A stretch of 64,000 nt of DNA from Paenibacillus mesophilus (lineage in GTDB: Bacteria > Bacillota > Bacilli > Paenibacillales > NBRC-103111): positions 434,001-498,000 of the forward strand of contig NZ_VCRA01000005.1 of the NCBI RefSeq assembly GCF_005938385.1, given 5' to 3'. Under the pieces are notes generated by a model, which was given only the letters and a program-made list of their open reading frames with translations, made no database searches and was not told where the DNA came from. Position numbers and translations under genes: made by a program. This document shows, piece by piece, positions 32,818 to 41,930 of the stretch; within the stretch, counting starts at the first letter, position 1, and every line of letters begins with the position of its first letter.

Positions 32818-34155
32818 TCAATACAGCGTCATATATTGATCGCGTTCCCATTGATGAATTTGAGTCCGGTACATGTCCCACTCGATTTCTTTCAGTTCGA
32901 TGAAGTGGGATAATGCATGTTCGCCGAGCGCATCACAGATAACCTCGTTGTTCAGCAGCTCCACGAGCGCTTCGCGCAAATCCGACGGCAAGCTAGGAAT
33001 CCCTTGCTCCTCCCGCTCTTCCTCGCTCATGACATAAATGTTGCGGTCAACGGGCGCAGGCAGCGGCGTTTTGTTTTGGATCCCGTCCAAGCCCGCTTTC
33101 AGCATGACGGCAAGCGCCAAATACGGGTTCGACGCTGGGTCGGGATTGCGCACTTCGACACGGGTGCTTAGACCGCGAGAAGCCGGAATCCGGATCATCG
33201 GGCTGCGGTTGCTTGCCGACCACGCGACATAACATGGCGCTTCGTAGCCGGGAACGAGTCTTTTGTACGAGTTGACGGTAGGGTTCGTGATCGCTGCGAA
33301 CGCCCGCGCATGCTTCAGTACGCCGGCCATATAGTGACGCGCCGTCTCACTTAAGCCGAGCTTGTCGCTATCGTCAAAAAACGCATTCTCGCTTCCCCGG
33401 AACAAAGATTGATGGCAATGCATCCCGGAGCCGTTCACGCCGAACAAAGGCTTGGCCATAAAAGTAGCGTGAAGTCCATGCTGTCTTGCAATCGTTTTGA
33501 CGACGAGCTTAAACGTTTGAATCTGATCGGCCGCCTTGATGGCATCCGCGTATTTGAAATCGATCTCGTGCTGCCCCGGCGCCACCTCGTGGTGCGAAGC
33601 TTCGATTTCGAAACCCATCTCCTCGAGCGTCAAGACGATCTCGCGTCTGCAGTTCTCGCCCAAGTCCGTAGGAGCCAAATCGAAGTAACCGCCTTGATCG
33701 TTAAGCTCCATCGTAGGATTGCCCTTCTCGTCGGTCTTGAACAGGAAAAACTCCGGCTCGGGTCCGACGTTCATCGCCGTGTAACCCATATCCTCGGCTT
33801 CCTTCAGCGCACGCTTCAGAATGCCGCGCGGATCTCCGGGGAACGGACGACCGTCCGGCAAATAAATATCGCAGATGAGACGGGCCACGCGATCCTCGGT
33901 TACCCAAGGGAAAATAACCCAAGTGCTGAGGTCCGGATACAAGTACATGTCGGATTCCTCGATCCGGACATAGCCTTCGATGGAGGAGCCGTCGAACATC
34001 ATTTTGTTATCAAGCGCTTTTTCCAATTGGCTTAACGGAATTTCGACGTTTTTGATCGTCCCGAGCAAATCGGTAAACTGCAGTCGGATAAAGCGGACAT
34101 TTTCATCTTTCGCGATGCGTAAAATGTCCTCTTTTGTGTAGGTCGGTTGGGTCAT
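32818..34155 (-). CDS. glnA: Glutamine synthetase, type I
   Basis: 445 residues. It makes glutamine from glutamate, ammonia and ATP. The family signatures are clear: [28 protein letters not shown], the metal ligands in [12 protein letters not shown], the ATP site, [19 protein letters not shown] and the Glu flap NRSPMIRIP. There is no adenylylation-site insertion, so it is the GSI-alpha form, whose feedback-inhibited enzyme binds GlnR in Bacillus. It follows glnR after 14 bases and shares the promoter. Confidence 0.97.
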   Translation of the reverse strand: MTQPTYTKEDILRIAKDENVRFIRLQFTDLLGTIKNVEIPLSQLEKALDNKMMFDGSSIEGYVRIEESDMYLYPDLSTWVIFPWVTEDRVARLICDIYLPDGRPFPGDPRGILKRALKEAEDMGYTAMNVGPEPEFFLFKTDEKGNPTMELNDQGGYFDLAPTDLGENCRREIVLTLEEMGFEIEASHHEVAPGQHEIDFKYADAIKAADQIQTFKLVVKTIARQHGLHATFMAKPLFGVNGSGMHCHQSLFRGSENAFFDDSDKLGLSETARHYMAGVLKHARAFAAITNPTVNSYKRLVPGYEAPCYVAWSASNRSPMIRIPASRGLSTRVEVRNPDPASNPYLALAVMLKAGLDGIQNKTPLPAPVDRNIYVMSEEEREEQGIPSLPSDLREALVELLNNEVICDALGEHALSHFIELKEIEWDMYRTQIHQWERDQYMTLY

Positions 34156-34169
34156 CGTACAACTCCTCC

Positions 34170-34586
34170 TTAAGTTTTATGATTTAAAAACCGCGAAAGC
34201 TCCCCTTGAATCAGGGAAACTTTACCGCGCCGATTGCCGGTCATCAATTCCCGCTTCAGCATTTTGTGCAGCTGCGCATCGTCCAGCTCCTTGCGCTTCA
34301 CTTCGGTCTGATCCGTAATGATCGTCGCTTCCTCGGAGTTTTTCGATACCGGATTCAGCACTTGCTTAATGCCGGCAATATTGACGCCCTTCTCGATCAG
34401 CGCCTTGATTTGCAGCAGTCTTTCGACGTCGTTGAACGAGAACAGCCGTTGATTGCCATTCGTTCTCGCCGGAACGATCAATTCATGCTGCTCGTAATAA
34501 CGGATTTGCCGTGCGGTCAGATCGGTCAGCTTCATGACGGTACCGATCGAGAACAATGCCATATTACGGCGGATTTCATCGCTCAC
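34170..34586 (-). CDS. glnR: GlnR, MerR-family nitrogen repressor
   Basis: 138 residues from GTG 34586 (behind GGAGTGGTGTAAA). The N-terminal MerR helix-turn-helix includes [23 protein letters not shown] and the wing [13 protein letters not shown]. The C-terminus ([14 protein letters not shown] ... GELSRFLNH) matches the region that senses feedback-inhibited glutamine synthetase. It represses glnRA when nitrogen is plentiful. A GlnR operator lies just upstream of its promoter. Confidence 0.95.
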   Translation of the reverse strand: MSDEIRRNMALFSIGTVMKLTDLTARQIRYYEQHELIVPARTNGNQRLFSFNDVERLLQIKALIEKGVNIAGIKQVLNPVSKNSEEATIITDQTEVKRKELDDAQLHKMLKRELMTGNRRGKVSLIQGELSRFLNHKT

Positions 34587-34619
34587 TTTACACCACTCCA
34601 ACATGTAGAGGATATCTTA

Positions 34620-34669
34620 ATTGTACATATCGGACATAAATGTGTCAATGTATGTTAGGTTTAATTACA
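34620..34669 (-). promoter_or_regulatory. glnRA promoter and GlnR operator
   Basis: TTGACA (34643-34648) and TACAAT (34620-34625) with 17-base spacing. TGTTAGGTTTAATTACA (34653-34669, plus-strand reading) fits the GlnR/TnrA box TGTNA-N7-TNACA exactly. A second, degenerate half lies over the -35, as in the B. subtilis glnRA promoter. The operator overlaps the end of the ynbB gene. Confidence 0.88.
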
Positions 34670-35918
34670 ATAGCCCTTTTTCCATCATATTCGTAAGCGC
34701 CATCACGACTCCCCATTTCACATGCGCGTAAGTAAGTCCACCTTGCATGTAAGCAATATGCGGAGATCGGATCGGCGCGTCAGCGGATAGCTCAAGACTT
34801 CCGCCTTGAATGAACGTCCCGGCAGCCATAATGACCGGATGCTCATAGCCGGGCATGTCCCACGGCTCGGGTACGACGTGGGAGTCGACGGCCGCCGCTT
34901 TCTGAATCCCTTGCACGAAGGCGATCAAATGCTCCGGTCCCGAGAACCGGATCGCCTGGATCAAATCGGTCCGTTCGTCGCTCCAGCGCGGATGCGTATC
35001 GAAGCCGAGCAGCTCGAACAACGCGGCGGCGAACACGCTGCCTTTGAGCGCTTGTCCGACAAGATGCGGGGCCAGGAACAGTCCTTGGAAAATATCCCGG
35101 GTCGTGCCGAGCATCGCCCCGACCTCCCCCCCGATGCCCGGAGCCGTAAGCCGATAGGCGGCCAATTCGACAAGGTCTCGCTTGCCGACAATATACCCTC
35201 CCGTCGGTGCTATGCCGCCCCCGGGATTTTTGATAAGAGAACCTGCCATCAAATCGACTCCGGCTTCGGTCGGTTCCTTCTCTTCCGTAAACTCGCCGTA
35301 GCAGTTGTCGACGAATACGATTACGTCAGGCACAATTTCCTTGACGAACCGCACCATTTGGGCAATTTGCTCCACCGTGTAGGATGGCCGCCAATCGTAT
35401 CCTCTCGACCGCTGGATGCCGACCACTTTCGGCGGGTTCGTCATCAGCTTGTCTCGCAGTACGTTCCATGCCGGGAGCCCATCATCGGCCAATGCCACTT
35501 CATCGTAGCGCACTCCCCAATCCTGGAGCGATCCCGTTCCGTCTCCCGGCTTGCCGATTACTTTATGCAAAGTGTCATACGGCTTGCCGGTTATGTACAA
35601 GAGCAAGTCTCCCGGGCGCAGGATGCCGAACAAGGCGGTACCGATCGTGTGGGTTCCGGAGACGAAGTGGGGCCGCACAAGCCCCGCCTCCGCCCCGAAC
35701 ACGTCGGCATATACGAGATCCAGCACTTCTCTGCCGCGGTCGTTATATCCATACCCGGTTGATCCTGCAAAATGATAGTCGCTTACTTTATGCTTCTGGA
35801 AAGCTTCGATCACCTTCCACTGATTGCGGTCCACCCGTCTGTCCAACTGCTTCAGCTTAGGCTCCGCAATAGCCTCCGCTTCATCCATGAGCCGGGCGAT
35901 TTTATCCGGTACGTTCAT
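34665..35918 (-). CDS. ynbB: Methionine gamma-lyase-like PLP protein (YnbB)
   Basis: 417 residues from ATG 35918, behind GGGAGAGAATCATTGAA and one base from the hflX stop. It is a fold-type I PLP enzyme of the family called methionine gamma-lyase-like or aluminium resistance protein. The PLP lysine is in GSLIKNPGGGIAPTGGY, and the phosphate-binding and aspartate motifs are GTHTIGTALFG and VFVDNCYGEF. The true substrate has not been established in Firmicutes. The hflX-ynbB-glnR-glnA order is the same as in B. subtilis. Confidence 0.93.
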   Translation of the reverse strand: MNVPDKIARLMDEAEAIAEPKLKQLDRRVDRNQWKVIEAFQKHKVSDYHFAGSTGYGYNDRGREVLDLVYADVFGAEAGLVRPHFVSGTHTIGTALFGILRPGDLLLYITGKPYDTLHKVIGKPGDGTGSLQDWGVRYDEVALADDGLPAWNVLRDKLMTNPPKVVGIQRSRGYDWRPSYTVEQIAQMVRFVKEIVPDVIVFVDNCYGEFTEEKEPTEAGVDLMAGSLIKNPGGGIAPTGGYIVGKRDLVELAAYRLTAPGIGGEVGAMLGTTRDIFQGLFLAPHLVGQALKGSVFAAALFELLGFDTHPRWSDERTDLIQAIRFSGPEHLIAFVQGIQKAAAVDSHVVPEPWDMPGYEHPVIMAAGTFIQGGSLELSADAPIRSPHIAYMQGGLTYAHVKWGVVMALTNMMEKGLL

Positions 35919-35919
35919 T

Positions 35920-37236
35920 TCAATGATTCTCTCCCTCTTGCTGAATCGCTTCATGCGCCATAAACGCCTGAAGCATATAGCCTTTCTTGTCGAATTCGAG
36001 TTGTTTCAATCGCACGTCGAAGGTGATGTCTTCCCCTTCCACTTCCTGCTCCAGCACGTCGCCTACACGGTACACGAGCGAGATCAGATCGCCGCGTCCC
36101 GCCGGTATGCGAAACCGTCTCGTATCGCCCATAAGCTTCTCTTGAACGGAAAGCTTGAGCGATTCCAAATCGGCTTCGGAGAAGGCGGAAACCCGGATCA
36201 TATCCCCTTCTGCGGTCAAAAGTTCGGCATTCGCTCCCGACAGCAGATCGATTTTATTGAATACGGCGATCGTCGGCTTGCCTTGTGCTCCGAGCTCTTG
36301 AAGCACCTCGTCTACGACGCGCATCTGCTGTTCCTTCATCTCGCTTGAGCTGTCTACGACATGCAGAATAAGATCCGCCTCGCAAACCTCTTCGAGCGTC
36401 GCCCGAAACGCCGCGACCAGATCGTGGGGAAGATTTTGTATAAAACCTACCGTGTCGGTCAGAACGATCTCCTGACCGTTCGGCAGACGAAGCATGCGCG
36501 ATGTCGGATCGAGCGTTGCAAACAATTGGTTCTCGGCATATACGTCCGCTTGAGTAAGACGATTGAGCAGCGTTGACTTGCCCGCGTTCGTATAACCGAC
36601 CAGCGCCGCCTGGAACACGCCTGTCTTTCTCCGGCGTTCCCGATGCAGCACACGGTGGCGCCTTACTTCTTGCAGCGCGTTTCTCAGCTCGCTGATCCGG
36701 TTGCGAATATGGCGCCGGTCTGTCTCAAGCTTCGTCTCCCCCGGTCCCCGCGTACCTATACCGCCGCCAAGACGGGATAAATTGACGCCGTGACCCGACA
36801 GGCGGGGCAATAAATAGCTGAGCTGGGCAAGCTCGACTTGCAGGAAGCCTTCGCTCGTCTTCGCACGCTGTGCGAATATGTCCAAGATAAGCTGGGTCCG
36901 GTCGATAATTTTCAGATCGAGCGCACGCTCCAGATTGCGGACTTGCGCCCCGGACAGCTCCTGGTCGAATATCGCCGTATTGGCTCCGAGTCGGTCGGCG
37001 ACATCGCGAAGCTCCTCCACTTTCCCTTTGCCGATAAACCATTTCGGATCGATCGAGTCTTTGGCCTGAACCGCCGAATGGAGCACCTCGACTCCGGCGC
37101 TTTCGGCCAGGCTGATCAGCTCGTCAAGCGAATACTGCACCATGCCATCGGATAACCGGTCGCTTTTCAAAACGAGACTGACGACAACCGCTTTATCCGG
37201 GATGCCGTCGGTCACTTCATGCGTCGTTTGCTTCAT
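35920..37236 (-). CDS. hflX: Ribosome-associated GTPase HflX
   Basis: 438 residues. An N-terminal nucleotide-binding domain and linker (ERALDLKIIDRTQLILDIF, the Gly-rich SRLGGGIGTRGPGETKLE) lead to a TRAFAC GTPase domain: G1 GYTNAGKST, G3 DTVGF, G4 NKID. HflX splits stalled ribosomes and aids recovery from heat. It heads the segment hflX-ynbB-glnR-glnA. The locus name in B. subtilis is ynbA. Confidence 0.95.
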   Translation of the reverse strand: MKQTTHEVTDGIPDKAVVVSLVLKSDRLSDGMVQYSLDELISLAESAGVEVLHSAVQAKDSIDPKWFIGKGKVEELRDVADRLGANTAIFDQELSGAQVRNLERALDLKIIDRTQLILDIFAQRAKTSEGFLQVELAQLSYLLPRLSGHGVNLSRLGGGIGTRGPGETKLETDRRHIRNRISELRNALQEVRRHRVLHRERRRKTGVFQAALVGYTNAGKSTLLNRLTQADVYAENQLFATLDPTSRMLRLPNGQEIVLTDTVGFIQNLPHDLVAAFRATLEEVCEADLILHVVDSSSEMKEQQMRVVDEVLQELGAQGKPTIAVFNKIDLLSGANAELLTAEGDMIRVSAFSEADLESLKLSVQEKLMGDTRRFRIPAGRGDLISLVYRVGDVLEQEVEGEDITFDVRLKQLEFDKKGYMLQAFMAHEAIQQEGENH

Positions 37237-37329
37237 GCCAAAACTCCTTTATCCCGTCATTGCCGTGTGTACGGTTCATTGTAACATATTTCCGAATAAG
37301 CTTTCATATTATATCCGTTTCTAGCGCGG

Positions 37330-39327
37330 TTACGTATAGGGCAGCTCGATTTCTGCAGTCGTTCCGCTTCCCGCCGCACTCGCTATAGTCAGCTTCCCGC
37401 CGTGGTTCTCCATGATGTTGTGGCAGATCATGATGCCGAGTCCGGTTCCATTTTCCTTCGTCGTGAAGAAAGGCTGCCCGACCTTAGGCGTCAGTTCTTC
37501 CGGGATTCCGCCCCCCTGGTCAGTAATGTGGACGGTCAGGGCTTGGTCCGACTTCTCCGTCCGAACGGCTACTTGCCCGCCGTCCGGCATCGCCTCGATT
37601 GCGTTTTTCAACAAGTTGACGAACACCTGCTTCATTTGATTCTCGTCACAGCGAATCAGGGGCATGTCTTTTACCTGTTCGGTAACGATCTGAACCTTAT
37701 TCAGAATCGCTTGCGTCTCCAGCAGCGTCACTACATGATCGATTACGGTCCGGATATCGGTTTCCCGGAAGCTCGCCGGCCGGGGCTTGGACAGCAGCAG
37801 AAACTCGTTCACGATGAAATTGATTCGTTCCAATTCGGTCAGCATAACCGGGTAGTACGCTTTGTTCTCGATCCGCGAAGATTGCAGCAGCTGGACAAAG
37901 CCTTTGAGCGCTGTAAGCGGGTTTCGTATTTCATGCGCAAGACCCGCGGCAAGCTGTCCGGTGACAGCCAGCCGGTCGGAATTTCGCAGCAGCTCCTCCG
38001 CCTTCTTACGATCCGTTACGTCTTTGGCTACGCCATAAATGCCTACGATTTGATGATCGGCGATAATCGGGATGTTCGTCACATCGACGGTTACCGTATG
38101 CCCTTCCTTATGGATCATCTTAAGCTCGAAATGATTTGAATTTCCTTCCATCGTCTCCTGAAAATAAGTAAGCGCCTTCAACCGGTCCTGGGGATGAATC
38201 ATGGAAACGAACTGTCGCTTCGTCATCTCCTCGGCCGAATACCCGAGCAGCTTGACCGAAGCCGGATTGACCGCAACGAGCTTCCCTTTTCGGTCGAACG
38301 TGCAGATCGGGTCGGGGTTATGCTCGATCAAATCCGCCGTTTTCCCGTGGAACGTCGGCAGCCGGTGATGCAGCTTGAATTCATACATGTTCAGATCTGC
38401 ATCATGGAGCAAATCTTCGATGCCCAGCATCCGGTCGGGGACGGAAACGGAAACGCCTACGGAGAACGATAGCGAAACGGGCGGAAGCCCTTCATCGGGG
38501 ACGAACGATTGTCCGTTCAGCTCATCCAGCAAACGCTGCCGCATATGGACAAAAGCGGGCTCGTCTTCCACGACGACGACGAACTCGTCTCCGCCCAGCC
38601 GTCCGGCTATGCCATTCGCAGGCTGGACCAGCTTCCGCAAGTAGTCCGCGACGAGCAAAATGACTTTGTTTCCTACCATATGTCCGTACGTGTCATTAAT
38701 TTGCTTGAAGAAATTGAGATCGATCAGCAGTACTCGCACCGTCTTGCCTTCCTTGATCAGCTGTTCGCCGAACTGCAGCGTCTGCTGCAGCGAGGCAAGC
38801 CCGGTCAACGAATCGATCATGCTCAAGTGGCGGTATTCGTTTCTTTCTTTCTCCAGCTTCCGCGCATAGTAGGCAAGGATCGTATAGGCGACCGCGTTAA
38901 TCGAAATAAAAAACAAGTGGGTCATCCATTCGTTATGCTCCGAAAAATCAGCGTAAGCGTACAGGTTAATACCGACGGCTATTGCGGCTGCAAGTGTATA
39001 CAAAGGATTCGGCAATAGAAGGGCGTAAAAGAGCAGCAGAGGGTAAACCGTCATCAAGGTTGCGAACATCTGCTCCGGCTGGACAGCGGCTACGTACACG
39101 AGTAAAGCCAAACTCGACATACCGTAAGCCGCCTTCCTTTTCTTGCTCAGGAATACCGCCGCGAGCAGCAGCCCCGTAAAAAGAACCGAAGCCGCACTCC
39201 TTGTCAAATCGGGTATAGCGTCGATACATGCATTTACGCCGACAAACAAAACGAGTGCGGCGAGCACCGAATCCTTCCTCCGGACAGCGGCCATACGAAT
39301 CGGCCGTAATGAGCGCGATAAGTGCAT
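37330..39327 (-). CDS. Diguanylate cyclase-PAS-histidine kinase hybrid membrane protein
   Basis: 665 residues. The N-terminus has about five to six hydrophobic segments (20-155). A GGDEF domain follows (about 165-330) with an intact active site GGDEF (245-249); the RxxD inhibitory site five residues upstream is absent (PANG). A PAS domain (about 335-445) leads to a HisKA/HATPase module with His in LAHEIRNPL, DQGGGIPEE and GTGLGI. The last part resembles sporulation kinases. It could couple c-di-GMP synthesis with phosphorelay signalling. A c-di-GMP-I riboswitch with a terminator lies in its leader. It interrupts the spoVK-hflX synteny block. Confidence 0.9.
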   Translation of the reverse strand: MHLSRSLRPIRMAAVRRKDSVLAALVLFVGVNACIDAIPDLTRSAASVLFTGLLLAAVFLSKKRKAAYGMSSLALLVYVAAVQPEQMFATLMTVYPLLLFYALLLPNPLYTLAAAIAVGINLYAYADFSEHNEWMTHLFFISINAVAYTILAYYARKLEKERNEYRHLSMIDSLTGLASLQQTLQFGEQLIKEGKTVRVLLIDLNFFKQINDTYGHMVGNKVILLVADYLRKLVQPANGIAGRLGGDEFVVVVEDEPAFVHMRQRLLDELNGQSFVPDEGLPPVSLSFSVGVSVSVPDRMLGIEDLLHDADLNMYEFKLHHRLPTFHGKTADLIEHNPDPICTFDRKGKLVAVNPASVKLLGYSAEEMTKRQFVSMIHPQDRLKALTYFQETMEGNSNHFELKMIHKEGHTVTVDVTNIPIIADHQIVGIYGVAKDVTDRKKAEELLRNSDRLAVTGQLAAGLAHEIRNPLTALKGFVQLLQSSRIENKAYYPVMLTELERINFIVNEFLLLSKPRPASFRETDIRTVIDHVVTLLETQAILNKVQIVTEQVKDMPLIRCDENQMKQVFVNLLKNAIEAMPDGGQVAVRTEKSDQALTVHITDQGGGIPEELTPKVGQPFFTTKENGTGLGIMICHNIMENHGGKLTIASAAGSGTTAEIELPYT

Positions 39328-39374
39328 TGGGTTCTTCCCTTCCGCTTTAATTGCAGCCGGAATTGTATACCGGC

Positions 39375-39520
39375 AAAAAAAGCCGCCCCTGATTACAGGG
39401 ACGGCCGATCACACGATAACGAGATCGTGAAATTTGCGTTTCGGCAACCCAGCTGTCATAGTCCGCCCGAACCTTAGACCTGTGGCTTTGCGTCCCTGCC
39501 TTTCGGCAAGTTTGCCAAAT
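39375..39520 (-). promoter_or_regulatory. Cyclic di-GMP-I (GEMM) riboswitch with terminator
   Basis: The aptamer (39437-39520) reads GGCAAACTTGCCGAAAGGCA, then GGGACGCAAAGCCACAGGTCTAAGG and GCTGGGTTGCCGA, the conserved P1, P2-tetraloop and P3 landmarks of GEMM-I, with the GNRA-type GAAA loop. Downstream an inner hairpin (CACGAT/ATCGTG) is followed by a terminator stem GGCCGTCCCTG/CAGGGGCGGC and seven T at 39375-39406. It lies 48 bases before the diguanylate cyclase-kinase gene, so c-di-GMP would control its transcription by early termination; on or off cannot be told from sequence alone. Confidence 0.93.
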
Positions 39521-39657
39521 GTATTTCCATATTCTTACGTGCACCTGAAACCTAATATACCATACCTTGCCATTTCGCGATACAATAATTCTAACGATTC
39601 AAAGTTTTCTGTTAAGTCCGAAAATTCGAATTCCAATTATCAAGTCTGGAATCAATG

Positions 39658-40326
39658 TCAGGAACGGGCCGTTATTTCAGCGATCAGCTCCGCGAGCTGC
39701 AATCCTTCCATCGTATCTATTCTTTTGCGATGCGGTCCGAACGTTAGCGATGCCGTGACGGGATTCGGTACGATCACGCAGTGAAGCCCGGCCCTATGAG
39801 CCGCCAAGGCGCCGTTTGCCGAATCTTCGAAAGCGAGCGCTTCCTCCGGCCGCACGCCGAGATGCTCGACTGCCTGTCTGTAAAGCTCCGGATCCGGCTT
39901 CACTCTCGCCACATGGTCCCGCGTCCGCACACACGAGAAATAGTCCGATATCCCGAATTTGCTCAAATACCCCGTAACCCAGTCGCTGCCGGAACTGGAA
40001 GCAAGCCCGATCGCCAAGCCGAGCCGGCTCGCTTGCTCCAAAACCGAAACGACACCCGGACGCAGCTGCTCCCTCTCCATGCGCTCCGCGAACAGCTTCC
40101 TGCGCATCGATTGGAATTGCCCGCGATCGATCGGTCTGCCGATGCTTTTCTCCAAATATTCATAAGGATCGAATACCGACAACATGTCCGTACCGATTAC
40201 TTTCGACCAAACCTCCAATGATAGCTCCGCCCCATGATGCCGGTAAACGTCCGCATACGCATGAAATTCGTTTGTTTCCGTATCCAGAATAAGTCCGTCA
40301 AAGTCGAATACGACCGCGCGTATCAT
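39658..40326 (-). CDS. HAD-IA hydrolase, beta-phosphoglucomutase-like
   Basis: 222 residues from ATG 40326 behind GGAGGAATGGAA. HAD motifs: VFDFDGLILDTE (nucleophile and acid/base Asp), ASSSGSDWV, lysine in ARVKPDPELY and AFEDSANGALAA. It has the helical cap of the beta-PGM/YhcW subgroup. The substrate is a small sugar phosphate or similar; not deducible. It lies between spoVK and the c-di-GMP riboswitch gene and is a separate transcription unit by spacing. Confidence 0.86.
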   Translation of the reverse strand: MIRAVVFDFDGLILDTETNEFHAYADVYRHHGAELSLEVWSKVIGTDMLSVFDPYEYLEKSIGRPIDRGQFQSMRRKLFAERMEREQLRPGVVSVLEQASRLGLAIGLASSSGSDWVTGYLSKFGISDYFSCVRTRDHVARVKPDPELYRQAVEHLGVRPEEALAFEDSANGALAAHRAGLHCVIVPNPVTASLTFGPHRKRIDTMEGLQLAELIAEITARS

Positions 40327-40450
40327 TTCCATTCCTCCAACTATCCGATTCACCGGCTCTCCGTCCGATTGAACGTATTATACATCAAACTTGCTTTTCC
40401 TGTCCCGGTCTCCCCTCCCCACTATACAAGTCCCCGGAAGCAACAAGTAC

Positions 40451-40470
40451 AAAAGCCGCCACATGGCGGC
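40451..40470 (-). terminator. Terminator after the 31-aa ORF
   Basis: GCCGCC-atgt-GGCGGC followed by TTTT on the minus strand, 22 bases past the stop of the small basic protein. Confidence 0.8.
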
Positions 40471-40491
40471 TTCCCGGTTTCAGCATTCTGC

Positions 40492-40587
40492 TTACTTCGA
40501 CTTTTTCTTCGCGGCCGACCGCCCCTGCTTCTTCGGGTCGTTCGGTTCCGGCGCGCGTTTCTGGGAGCCGTTATCGTTATCAGGCAT
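40492..40587 (-). CDS. 31-aa basic small protein
   Basis: ATG 40587 follows AGGAGGAACTACAG, a near-ideal site, and the frame ends at a TAA with a terminator 22 bases beyond, so this is very likely a real gene. The peptide MPDNDNGSQKRAPEPNDPKK continues with ten more residues to a Lys-rich C-terminus (AAKKKSK). It is hydrophilic, Pro/Lys/Asn-rich and probably disordered. No family was recognised. Its neighbour upstream is spoVK, so a sporulation role is possible but unproven. Confidence 0.72.
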   Translation of the reverse strand: MPDNDNGSQKRAPEPNDPKKQGRSAAKKKSK

Positions 40588-40664
40588 CTGTAGTTCCTCC
40601 TTGTTCGGTTATGGCGCTGCGCCTATTAGTATGCTTGCTCCTTGCCGGTTTCATGTCGGCAAGC

Positions 40665-41636
40665 TCAGAAGCCGTTCTTTTTGTCCGTGCGCATGTCCTC
40701 CGGCTTGATCGACATCAGCTCTTGTCTGCCCGGAGCCGTCGTATTGTATTGGCTCAGCAGTCGGACCGCCTGGTGCCTTACGGAGCGCTCCATCAGATTG
40801 CGGACGAATCTGGCATTGCTGAAGGCCGAAGGGTCGCGGCTCTTCTCCGCGGCAAGCAGCTGGCGAAGCCTCATGATGGTGGCGGGTATTAAGGTGTAAT
40901 CCCGTTCTCTAACCATTAATTCGGCGATTTGAACAAGCTGATCCGTCGTATAGTCGGGGAAATCGATCGCAATCGGGAAGCGCGAAGGGAGACCTGGATT
41001 CGTTGCCAAAAAAAACTCCATTTCTTCCGAATATCCAGCCAAAATGAGCACAAACTGATTTTTATAATCCTCCATCGCTTTCACGAGCGTATCGATCGCT
41101 TCCTTGCCGAAATCTTTCTCGCCGCCGCGAGCCAAGCTGTACGCTTCATCGATGAACAAGATGCCGCCCATCGCCTTTTTGATCAAATCCCGCGTTTTGA
41201 GTGCCGTATGGCCAATGTATTCGCCGACCAGATCGGCCCGCTCCACCTCGACCAGATGACCTTTGGGCAGCAAACCCATCGCTTGAAACAGCTTGGCGAT
41301 AATGCGGGCAACGGTCGTCTTGCCGGTTCCGGGGTTTCCTTTGAAAACCATATGGTATACTTGTTGATTCGACGTAAGTCCCGCGTCTGTGCGGTATTGT
41401 CCGATCTGCAGCAAGGCGTATATTTCATACACGAGCTCCTTGACGTTTTCCAGACCGACCATCTGATCCAATTCTTTCATAATATCCGCGAAAGGGCCTT
41501 GTGACGGAACCGATTTGCCGCTTGGTTGAGGCTCCGGCTCGGATACGGGCGCGGATATAGGCTCGGGCGTACGAAGCACGACATTGATTTGCCTGGAAGC
41601 TTTAGCCATATCGCTGGAAATCACTCGACTGTTCAT
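40665..41636 (-). CDS. spoVK: Stage V sporulation protein K, AAA+ ATPase
   Basis: 323 residues from ATG 41636 behind AGAGGTG. A single AAA+ domain of the CbxX/CfqX type: Walker A GNPGTGKTT, the HLVEVERADLVGEYIG segment, Walker B GILFIDEAYSL, arginine finger in GLPSRFP. A proline/glutamate-rich N-terminal linker of about 55 residues precedes it. In B. subtilis SpoVK is needed for late spore maturation and is transcribed in the mother cell. Its place upstream of hflX is conserved, although two or three extra genes intervene here. Confidence 0.93.
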   Translation of the reverse strand: MNSRVISSDMAKASRQINVVLRTPEPISAPVSEPEPQPSGKSVPSQGPFADIMKELDQMVGLENVKELVYEIYALLQIGQYRTDAGLTSNQQVYHMVFKGNPGTGKTTVARIIAKLFQAMGLLPKGHLVEVERADLVGEYIGHTALKTRDLIKKAMGGILFIDEAYSLARGGEKDFGKEAIDTLVKAMEDYKNQFVLILAGYSEEMEFFLATNPGLPSRFPIAIDFPDYTTDQLVQIAELMVRERDYTLIPATIMRLRQLLAAEKSRDPSAFSNARFVRNLMERSVRHQAVRLLSQYNTTAPGRQELMSIKPEDMRTDKKNGF

Positions 41637-41850
41637 CGGAATCACCTCTTCTTCGAAGGTGCAGGCACGGATGCTTTAAGCCCGTCGGAACCATTCGCCG
41701 TATGGCTGCTAGCGAAATATCCCCTGCCTATAATGTACAAAGCAAGAAGTTGTCCTATGAATCAAAATAAGCTCTTTTGCACAAATTTCCGATTTTTGCA
41801 GCCGGCCGGACAACCAGGCGAATATTCCCCTATTTCAACGATTTTTTCAC

Positions 41851-41879
41851 TTGGACTTCGCAAGCCGGTATGGTAGACT
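41851..41879 (+). promoter_or_regulatory. Putative sigma-A promoter of the polysaccharide deacetylase gene
   Basis: TTGGAC and TAGACT are 17 bases apart, 45-50 bases before the gene's start codon. The rest of the 290-base gap up to spoVK holds no recognised feature. Confidence 0.55.
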
Positions 41880-41930
41880 TCACCTGAAAGCAACCTGCAT
41901 CGGGTGGTCCGAAACTATAGGAGGATGTCC

